Part shown: piece by piece, positions 1 to 5,460 of the stretch
Layout of the letters: each line of letters opens with the position of its first letter
Numbering within the stretch: position 1 is the first letter of the stretch
NCBI GenBank assembly: GCA_012031475.1
Contig: JAAUTJ010000319.1
Span: forward strand, 1-6,088
Direction: 5' to 3'
Source: Leptolyngbyaceae cyanobacterium SM1_3_5
Lineage (GTDB): Bacteria; Cyanobacteriota; Cyanobacteriia; Elainellales; Elainellaceae
Length of the DNA: 6,088 nucleotides
Notes under the pieces: generated by a model
What the model saw: the letters and a program-made list of their open reading frames with translations, nothing else
What the model was told of the DNA's origin: nothing
The model's database searches: none
Program-made: the position numbers and the translations under genes

Positions 1-1685
1 ATCGGGCTGGCCTTGTTATGTACCTGCGTGTTTACCGCATTCTGGCCGCTGCTGGCGTGGCTGGCGGGCGAGTTGCTGGGCGCACTGGTGCAAGGGGATG
101 TGCCGACTTTGGCAAGGCTCGCAGGAATTACGGCGGCTTGCTTTTGGTGCAAAAGCTGGCGCAGTACGGGCAAGATGCGCTGATGGCGAAGGCGGCGTTG
201 GCGATCGCGCTCAATGTCCGCAAGCGGATTTATCGACATCTGCAAACGCTGGATCTGAGCTATTTTGAGACGGCTCAAACCGGAGACTTGTCGTATCGCC
301 TGACCGAAGATGTCGATCGAATTGGGGAAGTCGTCAACAAAGTCTTTCACGACTTTGTACCCTGCGTGTTGCAACTGATCGTCGTGTTTGGCTACATGGT
401 TTATCTCAACTGGCAGTTGACGCTGGCGAGTTTGATCGCCGCGCCGCTGCTGGGCGTGATTATCGGCTGGTTTGGCGATCGAATGCTGCATTTTTCGCGC
501 CGCAGTCAAAATCTCGTCTCGGATCTGTCTTCCTTGCTGACTGAGGTTTTCAGCGGCATTCGCTTGGTGCGGGCGTTTGCGGCAGAAGACTATGAGGTCG
601 ATCGATTTGCTCAAGCGGCAGAGCAAAATCGACAGGCAAAGTATCAAGCCGCTTGGCTTCGAGCCGTGCAGTTTCCGGTCGTCGGCTTTTTATATGCGCT
701 CAGCATTTTGCTGCTGCTGCTGCTGGGTGGCTGGCAAATTTCACAGGGCAATCTGACGGGTAAGGAATTCGGCAGCTATGTCGCCGCTGTGGGTTTGCTG
801 ATCGACCCGATCGCCCACCTGACGGACAACTACAACGAATTCAAGCAGGGCGAAGCGTCGAGCGATCGCGTCTTTGAACTGCTGGCCGTTCAGCCCAGCG
901 TGATCGAACGTGCCAATGCCGCACCGCTACCGCCCGTGACGGGAAAAGTCGAATATCGCAACGTTAGCTTTGCCTATCACCGCGATCGCCCAATTTTGCA
1001 ACAGGTGAATTTGCTGGCGTATCCCGGTGAAGCGATCGCGCTGGTCGGTGCATCCGGGGCAGGAAAAACCACATTCGTAAACCTACTGCCGCGCTTTTAC
1101 GATCCACAGGCTGGACAAATTCTGATCGATGGCGTGGATGTGCGATCGGTGACTTTGCGGAGTCTGCGCCGCCAGATCGGGATCGTGCCGCAGGAAACCG
1201 TGTTGTTTTCCGGGACGATCGCCCAAAATATTGCCTTTGGTCAGGCGCAGTTCAATTTGCTGGAGGTCGAAGAGGCGGCAAAAGTCGCGAACGCGCATCA
1301 GTTCATCTCGCAGTTTCCCGACGGCTATCAAACCTGGGTGGGTGAACGCGGCGTGAATCTTTCGGGCGGACAAAGACAGCGAATTGCGATTGCCCGCGCC
1401 GTCCTGCTCAATCCGCCGATTTTGATTTTGGATGAAGCCACATCTGCGCTCGATTCTGAATCGGAACTGCTGGTTCAACAAGCGCTAGAACGACTGATGC
1501 GCGGTTCCCTGCACGAACCCAAAAGCCGCACCGTGTTCATCATCGCCCATCGCCTCGCCACCGTCCGCCGCGCCGATCGCATCCTGGTGATCGAGCAGGG
1601 GCAAATTGTCGAATCGGGGACGCATGAAGCGCTTTTGAGCAAGGGCGATCGATATGCCAGATTTCACGCCCAGCAGTTTTCGTGA
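1..1685 (+). CDS. ABC exporter, fused membrane and ATP-binding domains (MsbA/MDR-like), 5'-partial, one frameshift
   Basis: Half-transporter of the ABC exporter class: an N-terminal transmembrane domain fused to a C-terminal ATPase, acting as a dimer in the cytoplasmic membrane. The substrate cannot be read from sequence; lipid or polysaccharide export is common in this family. The ATPase is complete: Walker A GASGAGKTT (1047-1073), Q-loop around IVPQET (about 1180-1197), signature LSGGQ (1359-1373), Walker B ILILDE (1419-1436), and H-loop His at 1548-1550. Numbered from an in-frame ATG at 18, hydrophobic segments fall near residues 113-132, 134-151, 221-239 and 253-268. The gene enters from upstream: bases 1-144 read in frame 1 as natural membrane sequence (IGLALLCTCVFTAFWPLLAW). 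The frame then shifts at the T-run 142-145; adding one T restores AACFLVQKLAQYGQ. The ATG at 18 is therefore not the true start. The last codon is followed by TGA at 1683. Confidence 0.9.
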   Translation, partial: RAGLVMYLRVYRILAAAGVAGGRVAGRTGARGCADFGKARRNYGGLLLVQKLAQYGQDALMAKAALAIALNVRKRIYRHLQTLDLSYFETAQTGDLSYRLTEDVDRIGEVVNKVFHDFVPCVLQLIVVFGYMVYLNWQLTLASLIAAPLLGVIIGWFGDRMLHFSRRSQNLVSDLSSLLTEVFSGIRLVRAFAAEDYEVDRFAQAAEQNRQAKYQAAWLRAVQFPVVGFLYALSILLLLLLGGWQISQGNLTGKEFGSYVAAVGLLIDPIAHLTDNYNEFKQGEASSDRVFELLAVQPSVIERANAAPLPPVTGKVEYRNVSFAYHRDRPILQQVNLLAYPGEAIALVGASGAGKTTFVNLLPRFYDPQAGQILIDGVDVRSVTLRSLRRQIGIVPQETVLFSGTIAQNIAFGQAQFNLLEVEEAAKVANAHQFISQFPDGYQTWVGERGVNLSGGQRQRIAIARAVLLNPPILILDEATSALDSESELLVQQALERLMRGSLHEPKSRTVFIIAHRLATVRRADRILVIEQGQIVESGTHEALLSKGDRYARFHAQQFS

Positions 1686-1687
1686 CG

Positions 1688-1715
1688 GTAGAGACGCGAG
1701 ATCTCGCGTCTCTAC
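1688..1715. repeat. Perfect 28-bp palindrome, likely a dispersed cyanobacterial repeat
   Basis: The left arm GTAGAGACGCGAGA is followed without a spacer by its exact reverse complement, so both strands read the same. It starts 2 bp after the stop codon of the ABC exporter and lies between two convergent genes. Short palindromes containing TAGAGACGCGA are, from general knowledge, dispersed in many cyanobacterial genomes. As RNA it would form a stable hairpin that could end or protect both convergent transcripts, but no T-run follows on either side, so it is not a standard intrinsic terminator. A G-rich stretch (1716-1735) follows directly. Confidence 0.85.
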
Positions 1716-1746
1716 GGGGGGCGGTGGGTCGGGGGTCTGCCTGCCT

Positions 1747-2103
1747 CTACTGAGGACGCAGCAGCATCCACTCACTTACGCCTTCTGATTGTGTTGCATC
1801 CGGCAGCGTTTGCGGAGTGTCGCCTGCCAATCGATCGATCAGCGAGTCTGGTGTGGCCTGCCGAAATGCACCGCAGTAGTACATATTAATCACTGCCGTA
1901 TAAGCCCAATCGCTCGGTGAAACGTCGGTGTAGGGGTTGGGCAGCAGTTCTGGGGCGCGTCCGGCTTGGCAGGCTTCGAGGACTTGGCGAGCGGTGGGTG
2001 CAGGTTGCAGATCACCTTGCAGATCGCCGGGAGTTTGAGCGCGAGCCGGAAGGATGCTTGCCAGCGCGATCGCCAGCGTGGTGACAGCAATTTGAAATTT
2101 CAT
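1747..2103 (-). CDS. Small secreted protein with one SLH-like motif
   Basis: A 118-residue protein. The start at 2103 is chosen because it gives a clean Sec signal peptide: MKFQ, a hydrophobic core, then ARA before Gln23. An in-frame ATG at 2145 would add 14 unlikely residues ahead of the signal. Neither start has a clear Shine-Dalgarno. Residues 57-82, PYTDVSPSDWAYTAVINMYY followed by CGAF, resemble a single S-layer homology (SLH) motif (F/YxDV, then WAY, then a G-F turn). One SLH unit is short of the usual three for cell-wall binding, so a periplasmic or surface protein of unknown role is the safest description. Cysteines at 45 and 77 could pair once exported. It converges on the ABC exporter and lies downstream of rpmF on the same strand, beyond the rpmF terminator, so it is probably transcribed separately. 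Confidence 0.75.
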   Translation of the reverse strand: MKFQIAVTTLAIALASILPARAQTPGDLQGDLQPAPTARQVLEACQAGRAPELLPNPYTDVSPSDWAYTAVINMYYCGAFRQATPDSLIDRLAGDTPQTLPDATQSEGVSEWMLLRPQ

Positions 2104-2198
2104 GAGGAGAAAGCAACAGCGCGACAGCGGGGGTTTGGACTCCATTCTAGACAGGGCGACAGTGGCGATCGTTCCCCATCGGGGTAATTTCGCCCATC

Positions 2199-2226
2199 AA
2201 AAAGCAGGGTGATGAAACCCTGCTTT
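2199..2226 (-). terminator. Rho-independent terminator of rpmF
   Basis: A 10-bp perfect stem (AAAGCAGGGT at 2201-2210 pairing with ACCCTGCTTT at 2217-2226) has a 6-base loop. On the minus strand it ends in five T residues (A-run 2199-2203 on the plus strand). It begins 25 bases past the rpmF stop codon, the right place and orientation to end that transcript. Confidence 0.85.
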
Positions 2227-2251
2227 GAAGCGTCGAGTCAGCTTGTGCCGC

Positions 2252-2425
2252 TTACTCTTCGTCTTCATCCTCTTCCGGTGTGGGATACACAAAGCTGCTA
2301 CGTCCTGTTAAAACCGACTTGCCCAACGACAAAGCCTTTTGAGCTTGAACCGCAGCTTTGCGCTTCCAGGTTGCCTTGCGCTTGTCTCGCTTGGACTTTG
2401 ATGTCTTTTTCTTTGGCTGCGCCAT
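2252..2425 (-). CDS. rpmF: 50S ribosomal protein L32
   Basis: A 57-residue component of the large ribosomal subunit. It starts MAQPKKKTSKSKRDKRKATW, the conserved L32 N-terminus (pattern AxPKKKTSKxKRDxRxATW), and ends with the cyanobacterial and plastid-type GKSVLTGRSSFVYPTP followed by an acidic EEDEDEE tail. The zinc-ribbon cysteines of many bacterial L32 proteins are absent, as is usual in cyanobacteria. The start at 2425 is set by the family; an in-frame ATG at 2455 would add ten residues that do not belong. I see no obvious Shine-Dalgarno. It is followed by its own terminator. The preceding 76 bp to the end of hetR must hold its promoter unless it is read through from hetR. Confidence 0.95.
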   Translation of the reverse strand: MAQPKKKTSKSKRDKRKATWKRKAAVQAQKALSLGKSVLTGRSSFVYPTPEEDEDEE

Positions 2426-2501
2426 GACCGAGGTGCCGACTCTACAACCTTTCAATCCTAATGTATCTGTGGGAAATTTCGCCAGGGAAACCGGAAAAAT
2501 T

Positions 2502-3399
2502 CTACAGATCTTTTTGGCCGACGATCATCTGCAAGATGAAGGGAAAGCCATCTTCCGCGTGATAGCGATCGGCCCAGCCGCGCAGCAGTTCATCCAGTTC
2601 GGTAAGGGCTTCGTCAATGCGATCGATCGGAATATCTAATTCTTCCAAAATCCGAACTACGTTGGCCTGACGGTCTGCCCAATCTTTCATCAAGCGAAAA
2701 TAGCGAGCCGTGTCTTCCACCATGATGTAGGTGCGCTCTTCTTCGTCGCGGGCGAGTAAGACGCTCGCGTCAAGCATAGAACGGCATTCCCCAAGGCGAT
2801 TCGATTCGCGTTACCGTGCCCGAATAGATCAGGCGGCGGCGGATATGTTCAGCCAGGGCTTCGCTGAGTGGCAGTTGACGATCGATCGGCACATCTTCTT
2901 GCGATCGACCATGCAGAAATTCAATAATTTCGATGAATTCAAAAGCGTTGAGTAACTGCGCGTCCGGCAGATTTTCCGGCAGCTTGGCTTCGATTTGCCT
3001 GCGTTCTTCAGCCGTAAGATTTGAGCCGGAGATGCGCGATCGACCGGGCTGCCAGGGATATTTCTCGATCCACACATACGGAAGCTGAATTAGATAGCGC
3101 GGCTCTTGGGAACCGAGCATCTTCAGCAGCTTGCCCTCAGTTAATGCCTGCCGGACTTCTTCAACAATCACTTTGACGCGCTTCGGCTCAATGTGATGCA
3201 GATGCCCGGTCATGCGTAAATTTTGACCTTGCTCAAGATAGGTCATGTAGATTGCACATTTGGCAGCGGTGGCGGCGGCGTCTAAAAAAGCGCCATGCCG
3301 ATGCCCACCCGTACGCATGGCACTAAAGGCTAGATACAGCATGATCTGATCCATGGCGCTGGGACTGAGACGCTTGATCAGATCGAGGTCATTGGTCAT
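2502..3399 (-). CDS. hetR: HetR, master regulator of heterocyst differentiation and pattern, interrupted by two frameshifts
   Basis: HetR is a dimeric DNA-binding protein that activates its own gene and early differentiation genes, and is inhibited by RGSGR peptides from PatS or PatX. The first 209 codons (to 2773) read as HetR from MTNDLDLIKRLSPSAMDQIM onward, collinear with Anabaena HetR including Cys48 and Ser179. The frame then meets TGA at 2770. The rest (EERTYIMVEDTARYF to GQKDL) continues in another frame to TAG at 2502. Restoring one T at about 2772 and one G at about 2746 gives ALTRASYSPADEEERTY and a 299-residue protein, the same length as Anabaena HetR. The lesions fall at residues 210-220, where the middle flap meets the C-terminal hood domain. 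Arg223, Glu253, Glu254 and Asp256, tied to peptide binding or signalling, are present. The Ser152 position is Ala. Identity is near certain; whether the break is real is not. Confidence 0.96.
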
Positions 3400-3544
3400 G
3401 TTCTACTCAGCAGCGATCGAGTGCACGGAAAACGAAAAACTTAGCGAACTGAATGGAGCATTGCCGCTCAACTCATCCGTCAAATCACCCTTAGCTTAAA
3501 TTATTCTGATACATCCGAGACGGCTTCACCACCTTTGATCTTGG

Positions 3545-3566
3545 AAAAATCAGGGCAATTTTTGCC
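3545..3566 (-). promoter_or_regulatory. Weak hairpin plus T-run between patX and hetR, possible attenuator
   Basis: On the minus strand, GGCAA-AAA-TTGCC (plus 3554-3566) is followed after CTGA by TTTTT (plus 3545-3549). A five-pair stem is weak for a terminator. The position, 42 bases past the end of the RGSGR gene and about 145 bases before the hetR start, would suit partial termination between the two genes. Confidence 0.3.
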
Positions 3567-3607
3567 GAATTAAGCACAGAAAGCGGTGAATTGGCGACAA
3601 TCGCTCG

Positions 3608-3748
3608 TTAACGGCCACTGCCCCGATAGAGCGAGGAAGTTTCCGGGTGCTGGTTTGAAGCTTGTGCGTCTGCCGCAAAAGCCGCTTGGGGAGCAACCGC
3701 TAAGCTTAGCATCAAGCCAAAGGTCAAAATCGAGATGCAGGTAATCAT
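3608..3748 (-). CDS. patX: PatX-type HetR inhibitor, small secreted protein ending in RGSGR
   Basis: A 46-residue protein from ATG 3748 to TAA 3608. It has a hydrophobic N-terminus (ITCISILTFGLMLSLAVAP), a likely signal peptidase site after AAFA (residue 25), a short polar linker (ADAQASNQHPETSSLY), and a C-terminus of exactly RGSGR. A hydrophobic N-terminus with a terminal RGSGR defines PatX, described as coextensive with HetR in filamentous cyanobacteria. The released pentapeptide binds HetR and blocks its DNA binding. A Shine-Dalgarno GGGAAG (3756-3761) sits 7 bases before the ATG, and an in-frame TAG eight codons before the ATG excludes a longer ATG-started form. It lies upstream of hetR on the same strand, with a 208-bp gap. 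The n-region lacks Lys or Arg, unusual for a Sec signal. A spurious 71-codon reading frame overlaps it. Confidence 0.88.
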   Translation of the reverse strand: MITCISILTFGLMLSLAVAPQAAFAADAQASNQHPETSSLYRGSGR

Positions 3749-3793
3749 TGAGATTCTTCCCAGTTGAGTGTTCTACTTCTTTCAACAGAAGGT

Positions 3794-3822
3794 TTGAGAA
3801 GAAATCAGGACAACTTTGTCAA
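3794..3822 (-). promoter_or_regulatory. Candidate patX promoter with DIF-like hexamer
   Basis: On the minus strand a consensus -35 TTGACA lies at 3817-3822. At 17-base spacing the -10 would be TCTCAA (3794-3799), which is poor. Just downstream of the -35, TCCTGA (3805-3810) is one mismatch from the TCCGGA core of DIF-class promoters of Anabaena. It lies 56 bases from the patX start, within the short distance reported for DIF motifs upstream of patX genes. GACAA-CT-TTGTC (3809-3820) is a small inverted repeat over the same site. No GTA-N8-TAC NtcA site was found by eye. Confidence 0.4.
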
Positions 3823-3953
3823 TAATCTGCGGTTTTGACCTTACAGATTGTCATTGGCCTGCTGAGACATGAGCCGATTGAGCAATGGAGGACAGCAGAA
3901 AGGCCGCAAGCGGACAAAGGCCATGTTCAAGATCGAACCAGTTCTGATTGATT

Positions 3954-4109
3954 TCAAGCCTCTTCAAGATGCGATCGCCCTCTCGAATCAGGCAGGGCGC
4001 GATCGGCTGCCTGCATTTGAGCGAGAACTTTTTCAGCCAGTTCACTGCGGGTAATCATGACTGAATGACCGCCGCCCGCTTGCTCAAAAGCGATCGACCA
4101 CATATCGCC
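3954..4109 (-). pseudogene. Remnant of FrhB/FdhB-like gene, paralogue of the gene at the right edge
   Basis: On the minus strand, 51 codons from GGC 4109 to TGA 3954 read GDMWSIAFEQAGGGHSVMIT, then RSELAEKVLAQMQAAD, then RALPDSRGRSHLEEA. The first 36 codons align without gaps to the right-hand gene (GDAWSPAFEQAGGGHS, RSEFAEKILAQMQAAD), and the last 15 align to its very C-terminus (DRWAEIREGRSHLE). The coordinate offset between copies changes from 1870 to 1510, so this copy has lost 360 bp, exactly 120 codons in frame. Clear similarity stops just upstream of 4109, so the 5' part is also gone, and I see no suitable start codon. A decayed duplicate is the simplest reading. Confidence 0.75.
4003..4109. 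repeat. Direct repeat, left copy (partner 5873-5979)
   Basis: A gap-free diverged repeat of about 107 bp with its partner at a constant offset of 1870. Shared blocks include CTGCATTTGAGCGAGAA and GCCGCCCGCTTGCTCAAA. Both copies have the same orientation and flank the Uma2 and ribbon-helix-helix genes. Confidence 0.8.
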
Positions 4110-4178
4110 CTTCGTTTGTCCGCCAGTAAACTAAATTAAGGCGATCGCTTTTCAGTGCGGCTACACAGCGTTTCTGAT

Positions 4179-4182
4179 GGAG
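4179..4182 (+). promoter_or_regulatory. Ribosome binding site deciding the Uma2 start
   Basis: GGAG lies 5 bases before the ATG at 4188. It favours this start over the in-frame GTG at 4155, which would add 11 residues and has no comparable site. Confidence 0.65.
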
Positions 4183-4187
4183 TCACC

Positions 4188-4829
4188 ATGTACGCTCTCA
4201 TTTCACGCGACAAAATTCGTCTTCCTGCTGGAACGGTGGTGCGAATGCTCGGCTCTTGGCAAGACTATGAAGCGCTGTCTGACAGTCGCGGCGATTCTTC
4301 GATTCCGCGCATCAAGTATCGCGATGGAGAAATTCTGTTAATGTCTCCGATGCCCAGACATGGCCGCGAAGCTAATATTCTTGCAGATGTCGTCAAAGTT
4401 TTTCTCGATGCGAAAGAGCGCAATTATGAAGCCTTCACGCCCATCACGATGCGGCTCCCCGAAATTAGCGGCATTGAACCCGATTACTGTTTCTATATCG
4501 ATAATTGGCAAGCGGCAGTCGGAAAAGATCGAATCGATTGGCAAATTGATCCGCCTCCCGATCTCGTGATCGAAATTGACGTAACCACCTACACCGATGC
4601 CAACGATTACGCGATCTATCAAGTGCCAGAAGTTTGGCTGCTCAAGCGCGATACCGTTCCCTCTGCGCTTCGCGATCGATTAGTGATTTACGAACTGCAA
4701 GAAGGCGTTTATCAGGAGCGATCGATCAGCCGCTATTTTCCAGAAGTTGATTTACAAAAAATAATTGCTGACTGTTTAGAAGTGGCAAAAGTTCGAGGTT
4801 CGGGGGTTGCTGTGCGGGAGTGGTGTTAG
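4188..4829 (+). CDS. Uma2 family (DUF820) PD-(D/E)XK nuclease-like protein
   Basis: A 213-residue protein of the Uma2 family, restriction-endonuclease-fold proteins greatly expanded in cyanobacteria, often near mobile or defence genes, with no settled role. Visible family features: YRDGEILLMSPMPRHGREAN (residues 44-63), the conserved beta-strand acid in GIEPDYCFYIDN (Asp99), the catalytic-type PPPDLVIEIDVTT (Glu129), and VPEVWLLKRD (146-155), matching the usual GVxEYWLVD element. The C-terminus AVREW resembles the AIREF end of relatives. The lysine usually found between the Glu strand and VPEVW is missing (segment TYTDANDYAIYQ), so activity may depend on another residue such as the Lys after WLL, or be lost. 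The nearby ribbon-helix-helix gene starts 32 bases downstream on the same strand, so the two may be co-transcribed. Confidence 0.85.
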   Translation: MYALISRDKIRLPAGTVVRMLGSWQDYEALSDSRGDSSIPRIKYRDGEILLMSPMPRHGREANILADVVKVFLDAKERNYEAFTPITMRLPEISGIEPDYCFYIDNWQAAVGKDRIDWQIDPPPDLVIEIDVTTYTDANDYAIYQVPEVWLLKRDTVPSALRDRLVIYELQEGVYQERSISRYFPEVDLQKIIADCLEVAKVRGSGVAVREWC

Positions 4830-4861
4830 TTTTGGTTCACAAATTGATTCTAGAAGTGATT

Positions 4862-5431
4862 ATGAATGAGGTTCAAAAGCTGGCGCATAAGGTTTTGCAG
4901 CGCCAGGAGGAGTCTGTAAGATTCTCTGTAACTCTGACCAAGACAGACAACTCGCGCCTAGAGAAGCTTGCTGAACTCATGGGTCGCTCGAAAAGCGCGT
5001 TTTGTGGTGAACTGATTGCTGCCGCCCTAAACGATATGGAGGAAGTCATTGATATGCCCGACTCAAATACCAATGCATCTCTTCCTTCTGCTAAGGAATA
5101 TGCAGAAGCTTTCAGTGGAATTAGAGAGAAACTGACTGAGGGGCATCGAGCTATGTTAACGGCTCACTGTCATACGTCTGATTACACGACAACAACCTCT
5201 GAATTGGCTAAAGCCGCTGGTTATGGGCATTTTGGTGCAGTCAATCTACAATATGCTCGGCTTGGTACAATGCTTGCGGACTACCTAAATTGGTCGTTGC
5301 CCAAACATTCTGATGGCTCTCCATTCCCTACAGCGCTTCTTGTCAAATGGAGCTTTGAAGATGTCTGGTACTGCACATTGCATCCACAAGTTACTAAAGC
5401 GCTGAAGATTGCAGGTTTAGTAGAGGATTGA
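4862..5431 (+). CDS. Ribbon-helix-helix DNA-binding protein with an uncharacterised C-terminal domain
   Basis: A 189-residue protein from the ATG at 4862; an in-frame GTG at 4820 overlaps the Uma2 gene and would add 14 unlikely hydrophobic residues. Residues 18-60 fit a ribbon-helix-helix (CopG/Arc-like) fold: beta-strand VRFSVTLT, a helix NSRLEKLAELMG, the turn RSKS, then a helix AFCGELIAAALNDM. Residues about 92-150 (KLTEGHRAMLTAHCH, then TTTTSELAKAAGYGHFGAVN) and the end (WSFEDVWYCTLHPQVTKAL) form a second domain that resembles a module seen in uncharacterised and HNH-nuclease-associated bacterial proteins; I cannot name it firmly. Such proteins often act as repressors or antitoxins. The gene contains no HIP1 site and looks more AT-rich than its neighbours, which suggests recent acquisition. 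It converges on the right-edge gene with a 29-bp gap. Confidence 0.65.
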   Translation: MNEVQKLAHKVLQRQEESVRFSVTLTKTDNSRLEKLAELMGRSKSAFCGELIAAALNDMEEVIDMPDSNTNASLPSAKEYAEAFSGIREKLTEGHRAMLTAHCHTSDYTTTTSELAKAAGYGHFGAVNLQYARLGTMLADYLNWSLPKHSDGSPFPTALLVKWSFEDVWYCTLHPQVTKALKIAGLVED

Positions 5432-5460
5432 GACAGCTTCAAAAAGTGATACGGCGCTTC

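Noticed and set aside
1083..1481. A 132-codon antisense frame inside the ABC exporter ATPase domain, and similar frames at 1485-1775 and 4338-4622.
   Set aside because: They lie opposite conserved coding motifs and show no protein features of their own.
1716..1735. Possible G-quadruplex.
   Set aside because: Only three runs reach three or more G, with one GG between; a stable three-tetrad structure is doubtful.
2770..2777. ATGCTTGA overlap of the two hetR pieces, resembling translational coupling of two real genes or programmed frameshifting.
   Set aside because: The second piece would begin with residues unlike HetR, while two one-base corrections restore the family sequence and length exactly.
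3421..3500. Searched for hetR promoter elements and a DIF core before hetR; TTGACG on the minus strand (about 3478-3483) was noted.
   Set aside because: No acceptable -10 lies at proper spacing, so no promoter is claimed.
3570..3785. A 71-codon minus-strand reading frame between patX and its promoter.
   Set aside because: It is in a different frame from the 46-codon RGSGR gene, has no family features, and overlaps the better-supported gene.
3851..4045. Minus-strand 64-codon frame and plus-strand 61-codon frame in the patX to Uma2 gap.
   Set aside because: The homologous reading of this DNA is in another frame, that of the FrhB-like remnant; these frames are by-products.
4788..4827. A second RGSG string near the C-terminus of the Uma2 protein (VRGSGVAVREW).
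   Set aside because: The fifth residue is Val rather than Arg and the string is not terminal; the AVREW end is normal for the family, so it is taken as chance.
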